Below are positions 1 through 13,705 of a stretch of 64,000 bases of DNA, one piece after another. A program made the translations under genes and the position numbers. The notes under the pieces are model-generated. The model did not search any database. It was not told where the DNA came from and worked only from the letters and a program-made list of their open reading frames with translations. Source of the stretch: Scleromitrula shiraiana (lineage: Eukaryota; Ascomycota; Leotiomycetes; Helotiales; Sclerotiniaceae); the NCBI GenBank assembly GCA_028455995.1, contig JABELC010000011.1, positions 1,178,001-1,242,000 on the forward strand, in the 5' to 3' direction. Positions within the stretch are counted from its first letter, which is position 1. Each line of letters opens with the position of its first letter.

Positions 1-569
1 TTAATAAATATATAATTAATAATTTAAAGATTTTTATTGATATAGATTTATAAATAGATTTTAAAAAAGTATTTGAAAATATAAATATAGAGATGTTTTA
101 AGTATTAAATAAAGGATATTTAATAGTAATAAGAAAAATATTATAAAAAGGTAGTATTTATATTAATATATTTATTTTAATAATTTATGTATTATAAAAT
201 ATAACATATATAAAATTATATTTTAAATAAATAAAAATTTATTTAAAAGAATGTTATAAAAATTAATTGATAGAATTTAGATTTAGCAATATAAAGGTAA
301 TAATAAGAAATTTAAAAAAGAAATAGGATTAAAAAAAAAGTGTAAAAAGACAAATTGAAAAAGGGAAGTAAGTTAAATAAAATATTTTAATTATATAAAT
401 AGCAGTTAGATTTCTAAAATGAGTTAATAAATTATTAAAAAATATTTAATTTATAATAAAAATTAATTTTGAATATTTATTTGAAATCATTTTAAGAATA
501 ATATACGATTTAATAAATTATATTGTTTAATATATAATTTTATTTAATAATTATATATTATATATTGAT

Positions 570-950
570 TAAAATTATTAAAATAAAAATAATTATAATA
601 AAAATCATTATAATTAAAGTAATTGTATGTTTTAATTTAGTTAGAGCTATTTTAAATAAAATCAATCTAGTTGAAATCAATTTGATTAAAATTATTATAA
701 TATAAATAATTATAGTAAAAATTATTATAATTACAATAATTATATATTTCAATTTAATTAGAATTAATTTAGTCAAAATCAATTTAGTTAAAATCAATTT
801 GATTAAAATTAATTTAGTTAAAATCAATTTGGTTAAGATTAATTTAATTAAAATCAATTTAATCAAAATTATTATATACTCTAAAATGATTAAAATGATT
901 ATAATCAAAATAATTATAATTAAAATGATCATGATTTTTAATATAAAAAA
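570..950. repeat. 15-bp-period minisatellite inside LTR copy A
   Basis: Degenerate units built on AATTGATTAAAATCA-like 15-mers repeat about twenty times. The block interleaves runs of AATTTAGTTAAAATC-type units with ATTATAATTAAAAT-type units. Homologous blocks occur at the same relative place in copies B (13370-13705), C (31040-31420), D (33730-34050) and E (57540-58020), so the array belongs to the LTR element. A 15-bp period keeps frame (five codons). The Leu/Ile/Lys-rich open frames it gives on both strands are therefore a by-product of periodicity and AT bias. Whether the ancestral array was coding is unknown. Confidence 0.75.
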
Positions 951-1878
951 AAAAAAAAAAAAACAAGTGAAAGAGTATATATATATAAAAATAAATATAA
1001 AGATTTAGAATATTATTAAAAAAAAGCTATTAATATTGTATATTAAAAGTTTAATATTGAATCAATTTAAATAAGATATATAATAACATAATAAAATTTA
1101 ATAATAAAGATAATGATTTTGATTATAAAATAATTATATATATATTAATCTTATAATATATAAATATTTTAAATGAATTTATAATAATAATATTTTTAAT
1201 TATATTTAAAGATAAAATGTTTAAATATTATATATTGAATCTAATTATATTTCTATAAAAAATAAAGGATCTAATTATAGAATTTAGAATATAATATTAG
1301 AGAATATTATATTATTATAATATAATATTAGAGAAAATTATATTATTATAATATAATGAATAAATAAATAAAATTGATAATAAAAAATATTATAAATAAA
1401 AATCAAAAAAAGAAATTTAAATAATATTTAGAATTGTTTTTTATAAAAATAAGGCGATTATATAAGATTTTATTAAATAATATAAAAAGTTAATTATATT
1501 TATGTAAAAAAATAATTTCATTATATTAATAAATTAAATAATATATTTAAATATATTATTGATTAATTATAAATATTTTTGGCTTTATTTAAAAAATTAA
1601 ACGAATAATTTAAATTTATAATAAATTATAAAATAATAATATTAATATATAATATATTAAAGTCTTTTTTATAAATAATTTATAAAATAAAAAAAAAAGT
1701 TTTAATTATAATAAATATATTAAAATAAATAATTGTAATAATTAAAAAAAATATAATAATTATTAAAATTCATTTAAATTATAATCTAATATTTAAAATC
1801 CATACAATAAAAACAATTTAAAATCAAATTAAAAAGAATGTTAATAAAAATATAAAAAAAAAGTTATAAAAAATAATA

Positions 1879-2852
1879 CTCGGTTAAATTAAAATTGAAG
1901 CACGCGCCAATTGCCGAAAACCCTCAAAATCAACGATTTTGTACAAATCACCTCTTGCGCCGATGTAAATAAATCGATCATTTATTTATAGAATTATTTA
2001 AGATATTAAACATAGATTATTTTTATATTAAAATATCTACTATTAAAATTTAAAGATTAAATAATGATTTTAAAATTTATAATATTTATTTAAATATAAA
2101 ATAAAAATCATATAAAAATATTATAATTTTAAATTGATTTAAATCAAGCAAATTACTATATTAGAAAATAACGAAAATATATATGAATATATAAAAAAAA
2201 ACTTTTATTTAATATAAATATTATATATTAAAGTTTAATATAGTATTCTTTAAAAATCGAAATTATAAAGGTATTTTTAACTTTTTAAAATCTTTAAAAA
2301 TTTTAATAATTCATTTAAATCAAAATTATATTAAATAATATCTTAATATAATAATTATAAAGATATAAATTATCATATATAGAAATTTGAAATGATTTTA
2401 ATGATTTTTAAAAATCGAAGTTATGGTGGTGTTTAGTGTTTGTAAACATTATATATACTCTTTTTAATTTTATTATATTATATTTTTTATATATTTTTAA
2501 TATATATAATATTTATATTAAAAAAAGTCTGTTTTTTATATATTTATATATATCTTTATTATTTCCTAATATGATAATTTATTTGATTTAAATCAAGTTA
2601 AAAATATTGTATTTTTATATGATTTTTACTTTATATTTCATTAAATATTATAAATTTTAAAATCATTATTTAACTTTTCTATATTAATAGCAAATACTTC
2701 AATATAAAAATAATTTTTATTTACAATTTTAAATAATTCTATAAATAATTGATCGATTTATTTACGTTGGTGTAAGAGGCATTTTATACAAAATCATCGA
2801 TTTTAAAGCGATTGACTTATCTTGCGCATGCTTCAATTTTAATTTAACCAAA
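1879..2852 (+). mobile_element. TIR1 foldback-like DNA element, copy 1 (orientation a-to-b), 974 bp
   Basis: The left end CTCGGTTAAATTAAAATTGA continues into a G+C-containing stretch. The right end is its inverted complement with a few transitions. TA dinucleotides flank it at 1877-1878 and 2853-2854, as expected for a Tc1/mariner-type target duplication. Inverted similarity extends about 370 bp inward from each end, leaving a centre of about 230 bp with no coding potential, so it is non-autonomous. The left end has the 'a' variant (CCAATTGCCGAAAACCC after the first 30 bases) and the right end the 'b' variant (AATAAGCGAATCGC-like). Copy D lacks the insertion at the matching site near 35022. 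Confidence 0.9.
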
Positions 2853-5800
2853 TAATAATTATATATATAAATAATTTTGAATATATTATAAAAAAAATAA
2901 AAGATAAAAATAAAAAATATTAAGAAAGTCTATAAAATGTTTTATATAAAAATAAAATATTTAAATAAAATTATATTAAAAATATATTATATATTAAATG
3001 ATTTAATTAATAATTTATAAATCATTATTATATTTATAAAAAAAGCATTTAAATATATATTAATATATAAAAAATCATTTAAAAATAATCAAATCAATAA
3101 AAATATAGTATTAAAATAAATCATATATAATTTTAAAATATTTTTTATAAATAACAAATATAATCTTAATAAATTTTAAAATATTATAATCAATATAAAA
3201 ATAATAATAATAATATTAATTATTAATGAATAACAATATAAAATATTATAAAAATTAATTAATTTAATTATTAATTATAATAAAAAAAAATTATAAAAAT
3301 TATAATTAAAAAAAATATTAAAAGATTTATTAGATTATATAAAATTAAATTATTAATTAAATAAATCAAAATTTATATTGTTTATATAAATATTTCATTT
3401 TTATTTTATTTAAAAAATATAAATAGATTTAATATATTTTTTAATAATATTAGAAATTAGATTATTTATAATAAAATTAATAAATATCTTTTTATTATAT
3501 AGAAATATAATTGGAATTTTTTATTATAAAAATATAATTATAATATATTTATATAATTAATAATTTTAAATAATATTTATTATTTTATAAAAATAAAGTT
3601 ATAATATTTATAAAAATGTTTTAATTATTTAATTATTTATAAATTATATAATATATTTAAATAAATTAATTATAATAATATAAATAAAAATAAAATCAAT
3701 AAATTAATAAAATATTATAATTAATATTAAATATATAACAAATTATAAATAAAATTCAAATTTAAAATCAATAATAATAAAAATAATAATATTCAATTTA
3801 ATGATATAATCATAATTAATATTATATATATTAATAAAAAACTAATATTATATATGAAGTTTTTAAATCATATTATTATTGAAATTAATATATAATTTAT
3901 TATAAAAAGATTCAATAAATATATAAATATTATAATAATCAAAATAAAAATAGTTTTTATAAAATTTTATTGATTAATTAACAAAATTAAATAATATTAT
4001 AAAATTACATAATAAATATATAAAACTTTATAAAATAAATTATAATAATCTAATTTTATAAAAAAATAAATATTATAATTAATAACAAAAACTATAAATA
4101 ATTTAATAAACTTTAATAAATTAATTTTAATATTTCTAAAATTTAATATATTTATATATATAAAAAAATTAGATTCATTAATAAAAACTATTATTAATTA
4201 AATAATAAAATTATAAAAAACAAATAATAAAATTTATAGATATAAAATGATTTAGTTAATAAAAGATATATTATAAAAACAAAAGAAATCATTTATATAT
4301 ATAATATAAAATTTAAAAATATATTTAAAAATTTTAATATATAAAAAAATTATTAAAAAAAAAAAAAAGTATATAAACCTTTATATTTTTAAATTAATAA
4401 AAAACAAAAATTACAAAATCAATATAAATAATTATATTATAATAATATAATTAATATTGATTTGTTTATATTATAAAAAATTTGTTAATTTAATATCAAT
4501 ATTATTAATAATATATATAAAAAACTATATATTATTTATATTTATAAATGATAATAATAATTAATTAATTATTGACAAAATATTAAAAAAATAATATTAA
4601 AATTATTTGAATTAATAATTTATAGATATAGTAAATTAAAAAAATATTAAAGCTTTAATATTTTATTATTAATACTAAGTTAATTTTATTAATATATTTA
4701 ATAAAATATATAATAAAAAATGCAATTTAAATTATATATAAAAAATAAAGATTTCAAAAAAATATTATTAAATATTATAATATTATTAAATAATGAATAT
4801 ACTATATATCTAATTGAAGCCTCTTTTATTAATAAATTGATTTTTTTATTGAATAAATTAACTATAATAAAAAATAAATAAATAGAATATATATAAAAAA
4901 AATAAAAAGAATTAGATAGATTAATAAAAATTAATATATTCGAAATAATAAAACAAACAAAAATTTCAATAAAAATAAGAATTTTTAAATATAAATATTT
5001 AAATATAAAGAATATATATAAAAAATCAAAGTTTATTATATAAAGTTTTAATGATATAAAAAAATATATTATATTTATATAATTTTTAATTATATAATAT
5101 TTAATTTCTTGATTAATATTAATAATTAAAATTATAATAATAATAATAAAATATAATAATATATTTAATAGTTATTTATATAATATTATTTAAATATATA
5201 TATAAATAAATTTGTATATTTTATTTTTATATATATAATTTTAAAAATGAAATATTTATTAAAAACTATATTTTATATAATATAATTATTATATAAAATT
5301 TTAAAAATAAGAAATTGTTAATTTAATATATATTTAAATTATTATATTATAAAATTTAAAATAATAATATTGATATATAATCTTTATTTAATATATATAT
5401 AAAAATAAAAACTTAAAATTATAATAATATAAATAGATAATATTTCAATTATCATTAATAAACAATTTATTTATAAAAAACAACATTATTTAAAAAAATT
5501 AAATTTTTATATCAAAAATAAAAGTAATTAATAAAAATATATTTATTTAAATTTAATAAAAATTTAATTTTGTTAGAAAATTTAATGATTATAATAAATT
5601 AAGAACTTTAACATAAAAATTTCTAACAAATTAAAGATATTAATATTAATATATATAGAATATATAATAGATTTTAAAAAAATATAATATTAAAAATATA
5701 ATATATTATATAGTATATTTATAGTATTTATATTATAATTTATTATTAATTTAAAGTTTTATTTAATTTAATATAAATTATATATATATATTTATTAATA

Positions 5801-6011
5801 TTTTATATATTAATAATTTTGATTTATTATTTTAAATTAAATATGTTATTATATTAATAAATAAAAATATAAATATAAATATTATATATTAATTTACATT
5901 TTTTATTTTAATTATTAACTAAATTCAAAATAATAATCAAAAAACAATTTATAATTAATATTATAATACTATATTAATTATATAAATATAAAAAGATTAT
6001 AAAAGTATAAT

Positions 6012-6171
6012 TGTTTGTATGACTCCGGGGGTATGGAACTATATAATACAGGTAATCTGTTATTTATATTAATATGTTCAAAGAGTTCAAGAAGGGTGTT
6101 GTACGCCGTCGAGAGTATATATCTCCTCAACGGACACGTGACGTAAGGTCACGTGTTTGACTATACAGACA
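6012..6171 (+). mobile_element. Solo LTR, intact, with 5-bp target duplication
   Basis: This 160-bp sequence starts TGTTTGTATGACTC and ends GACTATACAGACA (TG...CA). ATAAT occurs directly on both sides (6007-6011 and 6172-6176). The paralogous place in copy D, near 39610-39620, has a single ATAAT and no insertion. It is a solo LTR of the same family as the LTRs ending copies A, B and D. Its ordinary G+C content contrasts sharply with the destroyed DNA around it. Either it inserted after copy A was mutated, or 160 bp of homology is too short for the mutating process. It is the best available guide to the unmutated LTR. Confidence 0.93.
6135..6155. promoter_or_regulatory. CACGTG/CRE-like inverted repeat in the LTR
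   Basis: CACGTGAC (6135-6142), a 5-nt spacer GTAAG, and GTCACGTG (6148-6155) form a perfect 8-bp inverted repeat. Each arm contains the CACGTG core bound by bHLH proteins, and the left arm plus spacer reads TGACGTAA, a CRE/ATF-type bZIP site. The block is kept at 15730-15750 (one arm CACATGAC) and, inverted, at 31626-31646 (one arm CATGTG). Its place in an LTR suggests a promoter or enhancer element. Protein binding is inference from motif resemblance. Confidence 0.5.
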
Positions 6172-6620
6172 ATAATAAATCAATAATAATAATAATCTAA
6201 TAAATATAATAACAAAAATAAAACTTTATTCAATATTAAAAAAAATTATTAATAAAAATTAATAAATAAATTAAATATAAAAAAAAATTTGATTTTTCTT
6301 CATTTTATTTTTTAAAAAACAATTAAATAATAATCAATATTATTTATTCAATTTATATATAATTATTATAAAATAAAATAATAAAATATATAATAAAAAA
6401 AATAATTATAGAATAAACTAATAATAATATATATTTTAAATAATACTTTTTTTAATTTAATATTAAAATATTATATTATATATAAATAAATTATAAAGAT
6501 TTTAAAAAATTAAAAAATTAAAAAAAATTTATTGTATTTTTATTTTCTATAAATAATTTATAATTTTTATAAAATTCAATTTTTTATATATATAATATTA
6601 AATTTTCAAAAAATTACTAA

Positions 6621-6780
6621 TATTTATATAATCAATATATAATTTTATATTATATATTTATTAAAAAAATATATACTTTCAATAATATATAATACTTTTC
6701 TTGATTTTTTTAAATACATTAATATAATATAAGAGAATACCTATATTGTATAGCTCTATACTCCCGGAGTGATACAAATA
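6621..6780 (-). repeat. Right LTR of copy A
   Basis: A 160-bp inverted match to the solo LTR. The interior-facing side is almost entirely A/T, whereas the outermost 30-45 bases are still recognisable (TATACTCCCGGAGTGATACA, with the final CA pair now TA). The bases following are AGATT. The left LTR of this copy is outside the window, so a target duplication cannot be tested. Confidence 0.85.
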
Positions 6781-7769
6781 AGATTATATATCAATCTATA
6801 CATTCTGTAAATTAATTATTGATAGAAATTTTTTTATCAATGAAATTTCATGAATTAAGAAATTGGAATTACAAATATCTATAATTTTTTTAGTATTGAA
6901 AAATATTTGATTATATAATTAAAAATTAATTATCACATATTTGAAAGAAATAATATTTCTTAACAAAGTTAATAATATGAATAAAATAATTTTCAAAATA
7001 TTAAAAATTATAATTTATATTTAATAAATAATGAAAGGAATTTAATTAAGTTATTATATAATCATAAGAAAAATAATATGAGAGAATATAAGATTTTTTT
7101 GTAATAATAAATATGAATATGTTGTTTATATTAATTATCAAAAATCATTAATTGATATCAATATTCAATTTTAAATGATCAATGAATGATTTTAATTATT
7201 TTTTAAAAAATCTATCTATATTCAGTTTCAAAGATGTTTTTTAAATATATTAAAGATTTAATTTTCAAAATATATGTTAAAAAAGATTATGTTACATATA
7301 TTCAATGTAATAATATTCAAAAACCTCTTCTTTAATTATTTTAATATATTAAAATTATTTAATATAGATTTCATAAATTCTTTGTCGAAATATTATATAA
7401 TTTAATAAAAGATCAATGAATTTTCTTAATTAATTATTTAAATATATTTGATTAAAAACTTTTTTAATTAAATGTATATTATAATAATTTAGAAATGTTC
7501 AAGTTTTTATCAATTAACTTTCAAAAAGAATGATTATTTTTTTAATTATTAATAATAATTTTAAAAACCATATTATTTATATCATTCAATATAATTTATT
7601 CAAATAATAAAGTATATTATTAATTCATATATTAATTTTGAATATCATTGTGCTTAAAAAGCAATTCAAATTTAACATAAATTTAATTTTATAATCCATA
7701 TTATAAAGAAAGGTTTTAAACTTGATTTGTTTTTAGATGTTTCAATTTGTTAAATTGTTATAAATATAT
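6781..7769. other. Unclassified AT-rich DNA between LTR copies A and B
   Basis: About 1 kb with slightly more G and C than the LTR interiors. No terminal repeats, no open frame of note, and no convincing match to the other families by eye. It is probably older repeat debris into which copy B inserted; the last five bases (TATAT, 7765-7769) pair with CATAT after copy B. Confidence 0.5.
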
Positions 7770-7929
7770 TGTTTGTATGACTCTGGGGGTATAGAACTAT
7801 ACAATTATGGTATCAATCAGTATTATATTATTTGTTCAAGAAATTTAAAAAGAATATTGTATATTATTAAGGATATATATTTCTTTAATAGATATATAAT
7901 ATAAAATTATATATTTGATTATATAGATA
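7770..7929 (+). repeat. Left LTR of copy B
   Basis: Aligns base for base over 160 bp with the solo LTR. The outer part (TGTTTGTATGACTCTGGGGG) is intact except for one transition. The inner half, including the paired CACGTG sites, is reduced to A/T. This is the mirror image of the damage in the right LTR. Confidence 0.9.
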
Positions 7930-10900
7930 TTAATAATTTTTTGAAAATTTAATATTATATATATAAAAAATTGAAATTTATAAAAATTATAAATTATTTA
8001 TATAAAATAAAAATAAAATAAGCTTTTTTTAATTTTTTGCTATTTTGAAATCTTTATAATTTGTTTATATATAATATGATATTTTAAAATTGGATTAGAA
8101 TAAATATTATTTAGATTATATATTATTATTATTTTATATTATTATTATTTTTTATATTATATTTTTTATTATTTTATTTTATAATAATTATATATAAATT
8201 AAATAAATAAAATTGATTATTATTTAATTATTTTTTAAAAAATAAATAAAAAAAAATCAAAATTTTTTTTTATATTTAATCTATTTATTGATTTTTATTG
8301 ATATTTTATTTATATTAATAAGTTTTTTTAATATTAAATAAAGTTTTATCTTTATTATTATATTTATTAAATTATTATTGTTGTTGATTTATTATATTTT
8401 TGCGATTTTTTTATATTTATATAATTAATATAATATTATAATATTAATGATAAATTGTTTTTTGATTATTGTTTTAAATTTAATTAATAATTAAAATAAA
8501 AAATATAAATTAATATAAATAATTAATAATAAAACATAATCATTAAAAATTTTATTAATTATATTTTTAATAATAATTATTATATTAAAATCGAAAATTA
8601 TTATATAAAATTTTGATATTGATATGATTTGAATAATATATTTATATTTGATTAAAAATTAATATATAATATTTATATTTTCATTTTTGTTTATTAATAT
8701 GATAATATATTCGATTTAGAATAATAGATTAAAATTATTCATATATAAAATATTAATAAATATATATATATAAAAAATATTAAAATTAAATAATATAAAT
8801 TAAAATCTTTTTATAAAGTTTTTTTTTTATTATTATATATATTTATTAAATATTTTTATATTTTTATTATTTAATTCAATATTTTATATAATTTATATTA
8901 AATTAAATAAAATTTTAAATTAATAATAAATTATGATATAAATGTTATAAATATATTATATAATATATTATTTTTTTAATATTATATTCTTTTGAAATTT
9001 ATTATATATTTTATATATATTAATATTGATATTTTTGATTTATTTTATATTTTTATATTGAAATTTTTGGTTTATTATAATTATTAAACTTTTTAATAAT
9101 ATTAAGCCGTTATTGAATTTAAATAAATATATTTTAATTGATTGCTTTTATTTTTTATATAAGAATTTAGTTTTTTTTAAATAATGCTTTTTTTTATAAA
9201 TAAATTGTTTATTAATAATAATTAAAATATTATTAATTTATATTGCTATAATTCTAAATTTTTATTTTTATATATATAATAAATAAAAGTTGTATATTAA
9301 TATTATTATTTTAAATTTTATAATATAATAGTTTGAATATATATTAAATTAATAATTTTTTGCTTTTAAAATTTTATATAATAATTATATTATATAAAAT
9401 ATAATTTTAAATAAATATTTTATTTTTAGAATTGTATATATAAAAATAAAATGTACAAATTTTAAATTTATTTATATATATACCTAAATAATATTATACA
9501 AATAAATACTCAATATATTATTATTTTTTATTATTATTATAATAATTATAATTATTAATGTTAATTAATAAATTAAATATTATATAATTAAAAATTATAT
9601 AAATATAATATATTTTTTTATATTATTAAAACTTTATATAATAAACTTTAATTTTTTATATATATTTTTTATGCTTAAATATTTAAATTTGTTAATTTAT
9701 TTATATTTAAAGATTTTTATTTTTATTGAAATGTTTTTTTGTTTTATCATTTTAAATATATCGATTTTCATTAATTTATTTAATTCCTTTTTCCTTAATT
9801 TTATATACATTTCATTCGTTTTTTTTTTATTGTATTTAATTTATTCAATAAAGAAAATCAACTTTTTTATAAAAAAGGCATTAACCAAATATACAATATA
9901 TTTATTATTTAATAATATTATGATATTTAATAATATTTTTTTAAAATCTTTATTTTTTATATATAATTTAAATTATATTTTTTATTATATATTTTATTAA
10001 ATATATTAATAAAATTAAATCATTATTAATAATGAAATATTAAAGCTTTAATCTTTTTTTAAATTTATTATATTTATAAATTATTAATTTAAATAGTTTA
10101 GATATTACTATTTTTAATATTTTTTAAATATTTAATTAATTATTATTATTATTTATAAATATAAATAATACATAATTTTTTATATATATTATTAATAATA
10201 TTAATATTAAATTAATAAATTTTTTATAATATAAATAAATTAATATTAATTATATAGTTATAATATAACTATTTATATTAATTTTATAATTTTTATTTTT
10301 TATCAATTTAAAAATATAAAGTTTTATCTATTTTTTTTTTTTTTTTTTAATGATTTTTTTATATACTAGAATTTCTAAATATATCTTTAAATTATATATT
10401 ATATATATAAATAGTTTATTTTATTTTTATAATACGTTTTTTATTAATTAAGTTATTTTATATTTATAGATTTTATTATTTATTTTTTATAGTTTTATTA
10501 TTTAATTAATAATAATTTTTATTAATAAATCCAATTTTTCTATATATATAAATGTATTGAATATTAGAAATATTAAAATTAGTTTATTAGGATTTACTAA
10601 ATCATTTATAACTTTTATTATTATTTATAATATTTGCTCTTTTATAAAATCAAATTATTATAATTTGTTTTATAAAATTTTAAATATTTATTATATAATT
10701 TTATAATATTATTCAATTTTATTAATTAATTAATAAAATTTTATAAAAATTATCTTTATTTTGATTATTATAATGTTTATATATTTGTTAAATTTTTTTA
10801 TAATAAATTATATATTTATATTAATAATAATATAGTTTGAGGGTTTTATATAAATATCAATTTATTTAAATCGAATTATATTTTAAATATATTTTATTAA

Positions 10901-11107
10901 TAAATTATTTAAAAATATTATTATTTAATATTTTATTGCTTTATTAAATATATATAATATTGTTTTTTTATTAATATATATAATATTAATTATAATTATA
11001 TAATTAGATTAAATATTATTATCCTTATTATTATTAATTTTGAATTTGAATTTTCTTAATAACTTACTATATATTTGATATTGATTGCAATATTTTATTA
11101 ATCTATC

Positions 11108-11554
11108 TGGTCCGCCCCATTCAGCAATAACTCCTATTTGTCAATAAGCCCTCCCATTGATAAATCGGATCCTCCCATTGATCAATTGGACTTTATTGCC
11201 AAATGGGGCATTCCATTGATCAACCGGCTCAAAATTAAATTTTTTGATTAGAATATAATTTATTTTATAAAGATATAGAAAGATAAAGAGGTTAAAAATA
11301 TTAGAATTAAAAATTAAAAAATAATTAAAATAATATTAATAATTTTTATTTTTATTTTTTTATTATTAATATTTTTATTAATAAATAAAATTTATTTTAA
11401 AATAATTTTTTTTAAAAAAAGTATATCTTCAAAATTATTTAATTAATAAATCAGCTAATTGATCAATAAGATGCTTCATTCAACAATGAAGTCTGATTGA
11501 TCAATAGAGTAGTCCGATTTATAAATAGGGCTTATTGCCGAATAGGGCGGACCA
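11108..11554 (+). mobile_element. TIR2 MITE (447 bp) inside LTR copy B
   Basis: Ends are TGGTCCGCCCCATTCAGC and its inverted counterpart ending GGGCGGACCA. Flanks are TATC on both sides (11104-11107 and 11555-11558). Copy A, around 3695-3705 on the opposite strand, has the uninterrupted site with TATT in place of TATC. Terminal 130-bp regions contain repeated ATTGATCAAT-like motifs. The centre (about 11280-11450) matches the 3' coding tail and central spacer of the large TIR2 palindrome at 18975-24369, so this is an internally deleted, non-autonomous derivative of that element. Confidence 0.88.
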
Positions 11555-13369
11555 TATCGATTTTATTTTTATTTATATTATTATAATCAGCTTGTTTAAA
11601 TATATTATATAATCTATAAACAATTAAATAATCAAAATGCTTATATAAGCATTATAATTTTACTTCTATAAAGTAATAAATATTGTTTAAAATTATCAAT
11701 TATATAAATATATTATAATTATGTTTTTATAATAAAAAATTATGATTGTATTTTTATATAATAAAAAAATATTTATTAGTTTTATTATAAATAATCTAAT
11801 TTTTAATATTGTTAAAAAATATATTAAATTTATTTATATTTATTAAATAAAATAAAAATAGTATATTTATATAAATAATATAAATCTTGATTTATTTAAT
11901 TAATAATTTGATTTTGTATAATTTAATAAATTTTTTAATATTTTTTTTTCTAAATATAACTTTTGCGATTTTTACTTCATTATAATTAATAGTTAGATTA
12001 ATTAGTTTTTATAATATTTTAAATTGCTATTTATCAATAATTAATATTATCGTTATTTTTATATTAATTATAATATTTTAAAATTTATTAAGATTATATT
12101 TATTATTTGTAAAAAATACTTTAAAATTATATATGATTTGTTTTAATACTATATTTTTACTAATTTGATTATTATTGAATAGTTTTTTATATATTAATAT
12201 ATATTTAAATATTTTTTTTATAAATTTGATAATTATTTATAAACTATTAATCAAGTTATTTAATATATAATATATTTTTAATATAATCTTATTTAAATAT
12301 TTTATTTTTATATAAAATACTTTATAAATCTTTTTAATATTCTTTTTTTTTATTTTTCGTTTTTTTTTATAATATATTAAAAATTATTTATATATATAGT
12401 TATTATTATTTTTAACAATTTTTTTTTTATATTTTTTTTAAATTTTTTTTTGATTTGATTTTGAATAATTTATAAAGAAATATTCTTTTTTTTTATATAT
12501 TTAATATTGTTTTTTATAAATTAATTTAAAACTTTCTTTATTATATTGTTTTTAAATATTAAATTATAATTCAAATCAATTTTAATAATTACTATATTTT
12601 TTTTAATTATTATGATTATTTATTTTGTTATATTTGTTACAATTAAAACTTTTATTTTGATTTTATAAATTATTTATAAATTTTTTTTTAATATAATATA
12701 TATCACTATTATTATTTTATAATTCATTATAAATCTAGATTGTTCTTTTAATTTTTTAAATAAAATTAAAAATATTTATAATTAATCAATAATATATTTA
12801 AATATATTATTTGATTTATTAATATAATAAGATTATTTTTTTATAAAAATATAATTAGCTTTTTATATTATTTAATAAGATTTTATATAATCACCTTATT
12901 TTTATAAAAAACAACTTTAAATATTATTTAAGTTTTTTTTTTAATTTTTATTTATAATATTTTTTATTATCAATTTTATCTATTTATTTATTATATTATA
13001 ATAATATAATTTTTTTTAATATTATATTTTAAATTTTGCAATTAAATTTTTTATTTTTTATGGGAATATAATAAAATTCGATATATAATATTTAAGCATT
13101 TTGTTTTTAAATATAATTAAAAATATTATTATTATAAGTTTATTTAAAATATTTATATATTATAAAATTAATTTATATATAATTAATTTATAATTAAAAT
13201 TATTATTTTTATAATTGAATTTTATCACGTTGTTATATATTTTATTTAAATTGATTTGATATTGGATTTTTGATATATAATATTGATAGTTTTTTTTTTA
13301 ATAATATTTTTGATTTTTATATTTATCTTTATATATATGTGCTTTTTTATTTTTTTGTTTTTTTTTTTA

Positions 13370-13705
13370 ATTTTATTTATATTAAAAATTATAATTATTT
13401 TGATTATAATTATTTTGATTAATTTAAAGTATATAGTAATTTTGATTAGATTGATTTCGATCAAGTTGATTTTGATTAGATTGAATCTAACTAAATTGAA
13501 TTTAAACAAATTAAGATATACAATTATTTTGATTATAATAATTTTTATTATAATTATTTATATCATAATAATTTTAATTAAATTAATTCTAATTAGATTA
13601 ATTTTAATTAAAATAATTTTAATTAAATTAAAGCATATAATTATTTTGATTATAATAATTTTTATTATAATTATTTTTATCTTAATAATTTTGATTATTA
13701 TATAA
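13370..13705. repeat. 15-bp-period minisatellite inside LTR copy B
   Basis: Units such as TTGATTTTGATTAGA and TTGAATTTAAACAAA follow each other in register. A second block with ATTATTTTGATTATAATA units repeats twice at a longer interval. It is the inverted counterpart of the arrays in copies A, C and D. The uninterrupted 140-codon frame across it is an effect of the period, not a gene. Confidence 0.75.

Larger units (their letters stand above)
1..6780 (-). mobile_element. LTR retrotransposon copy A, left end outside window, RIP-degraded
   Basis: Base 1 aligns with about base 33168 of copy D, so roughly 1.56 kb including the left LTR lies outside the window. The rest runs colinearly with copy D and in reverse with copy B, down to a recognisable LTR at 6621-6780. 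It carries two later insertions: a TIR1 element (1879-2852) and a solo LTR (6012-6171). Without them the full element would be about 7.2 kb. The interior is almost pure A/T with no meaningful open frame; the low-complexity frames near 560-1010 come from a 15-bp minisatellite and are not genes. No reverse transcriptase or integrase motif could be read, so Copia or Gypsy assignment is not possible. The minus sign means inverted relative to copy B. Confidence 0.85.

Noticed and set aside
558..1008. Overlapping 124- and 69-codon frames rich in Ile, Leu and Lys, and similar frames in LTR copies B, C, D and E
   Set aside because: They coincide with the 15-bp minisatellite, occur on both strands and arise because the period is a multiple of three in A/T-only DNA.
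6781..6785. AGATT after copy A is identical to AGATT before copy D, suggesting exchange between A and D
   Set aside because: Sequence beyond 6785 does not continue copy C as such an exchange requires; a shared pentamer is likely by chance in this composition.
9671..10000. 109-codon Phe/Ile/Leu frame in LTR copy B
   Set aside because: Not conserved as an open frame in copies A, D or E; composition fits chance in AT-saturated DNA.
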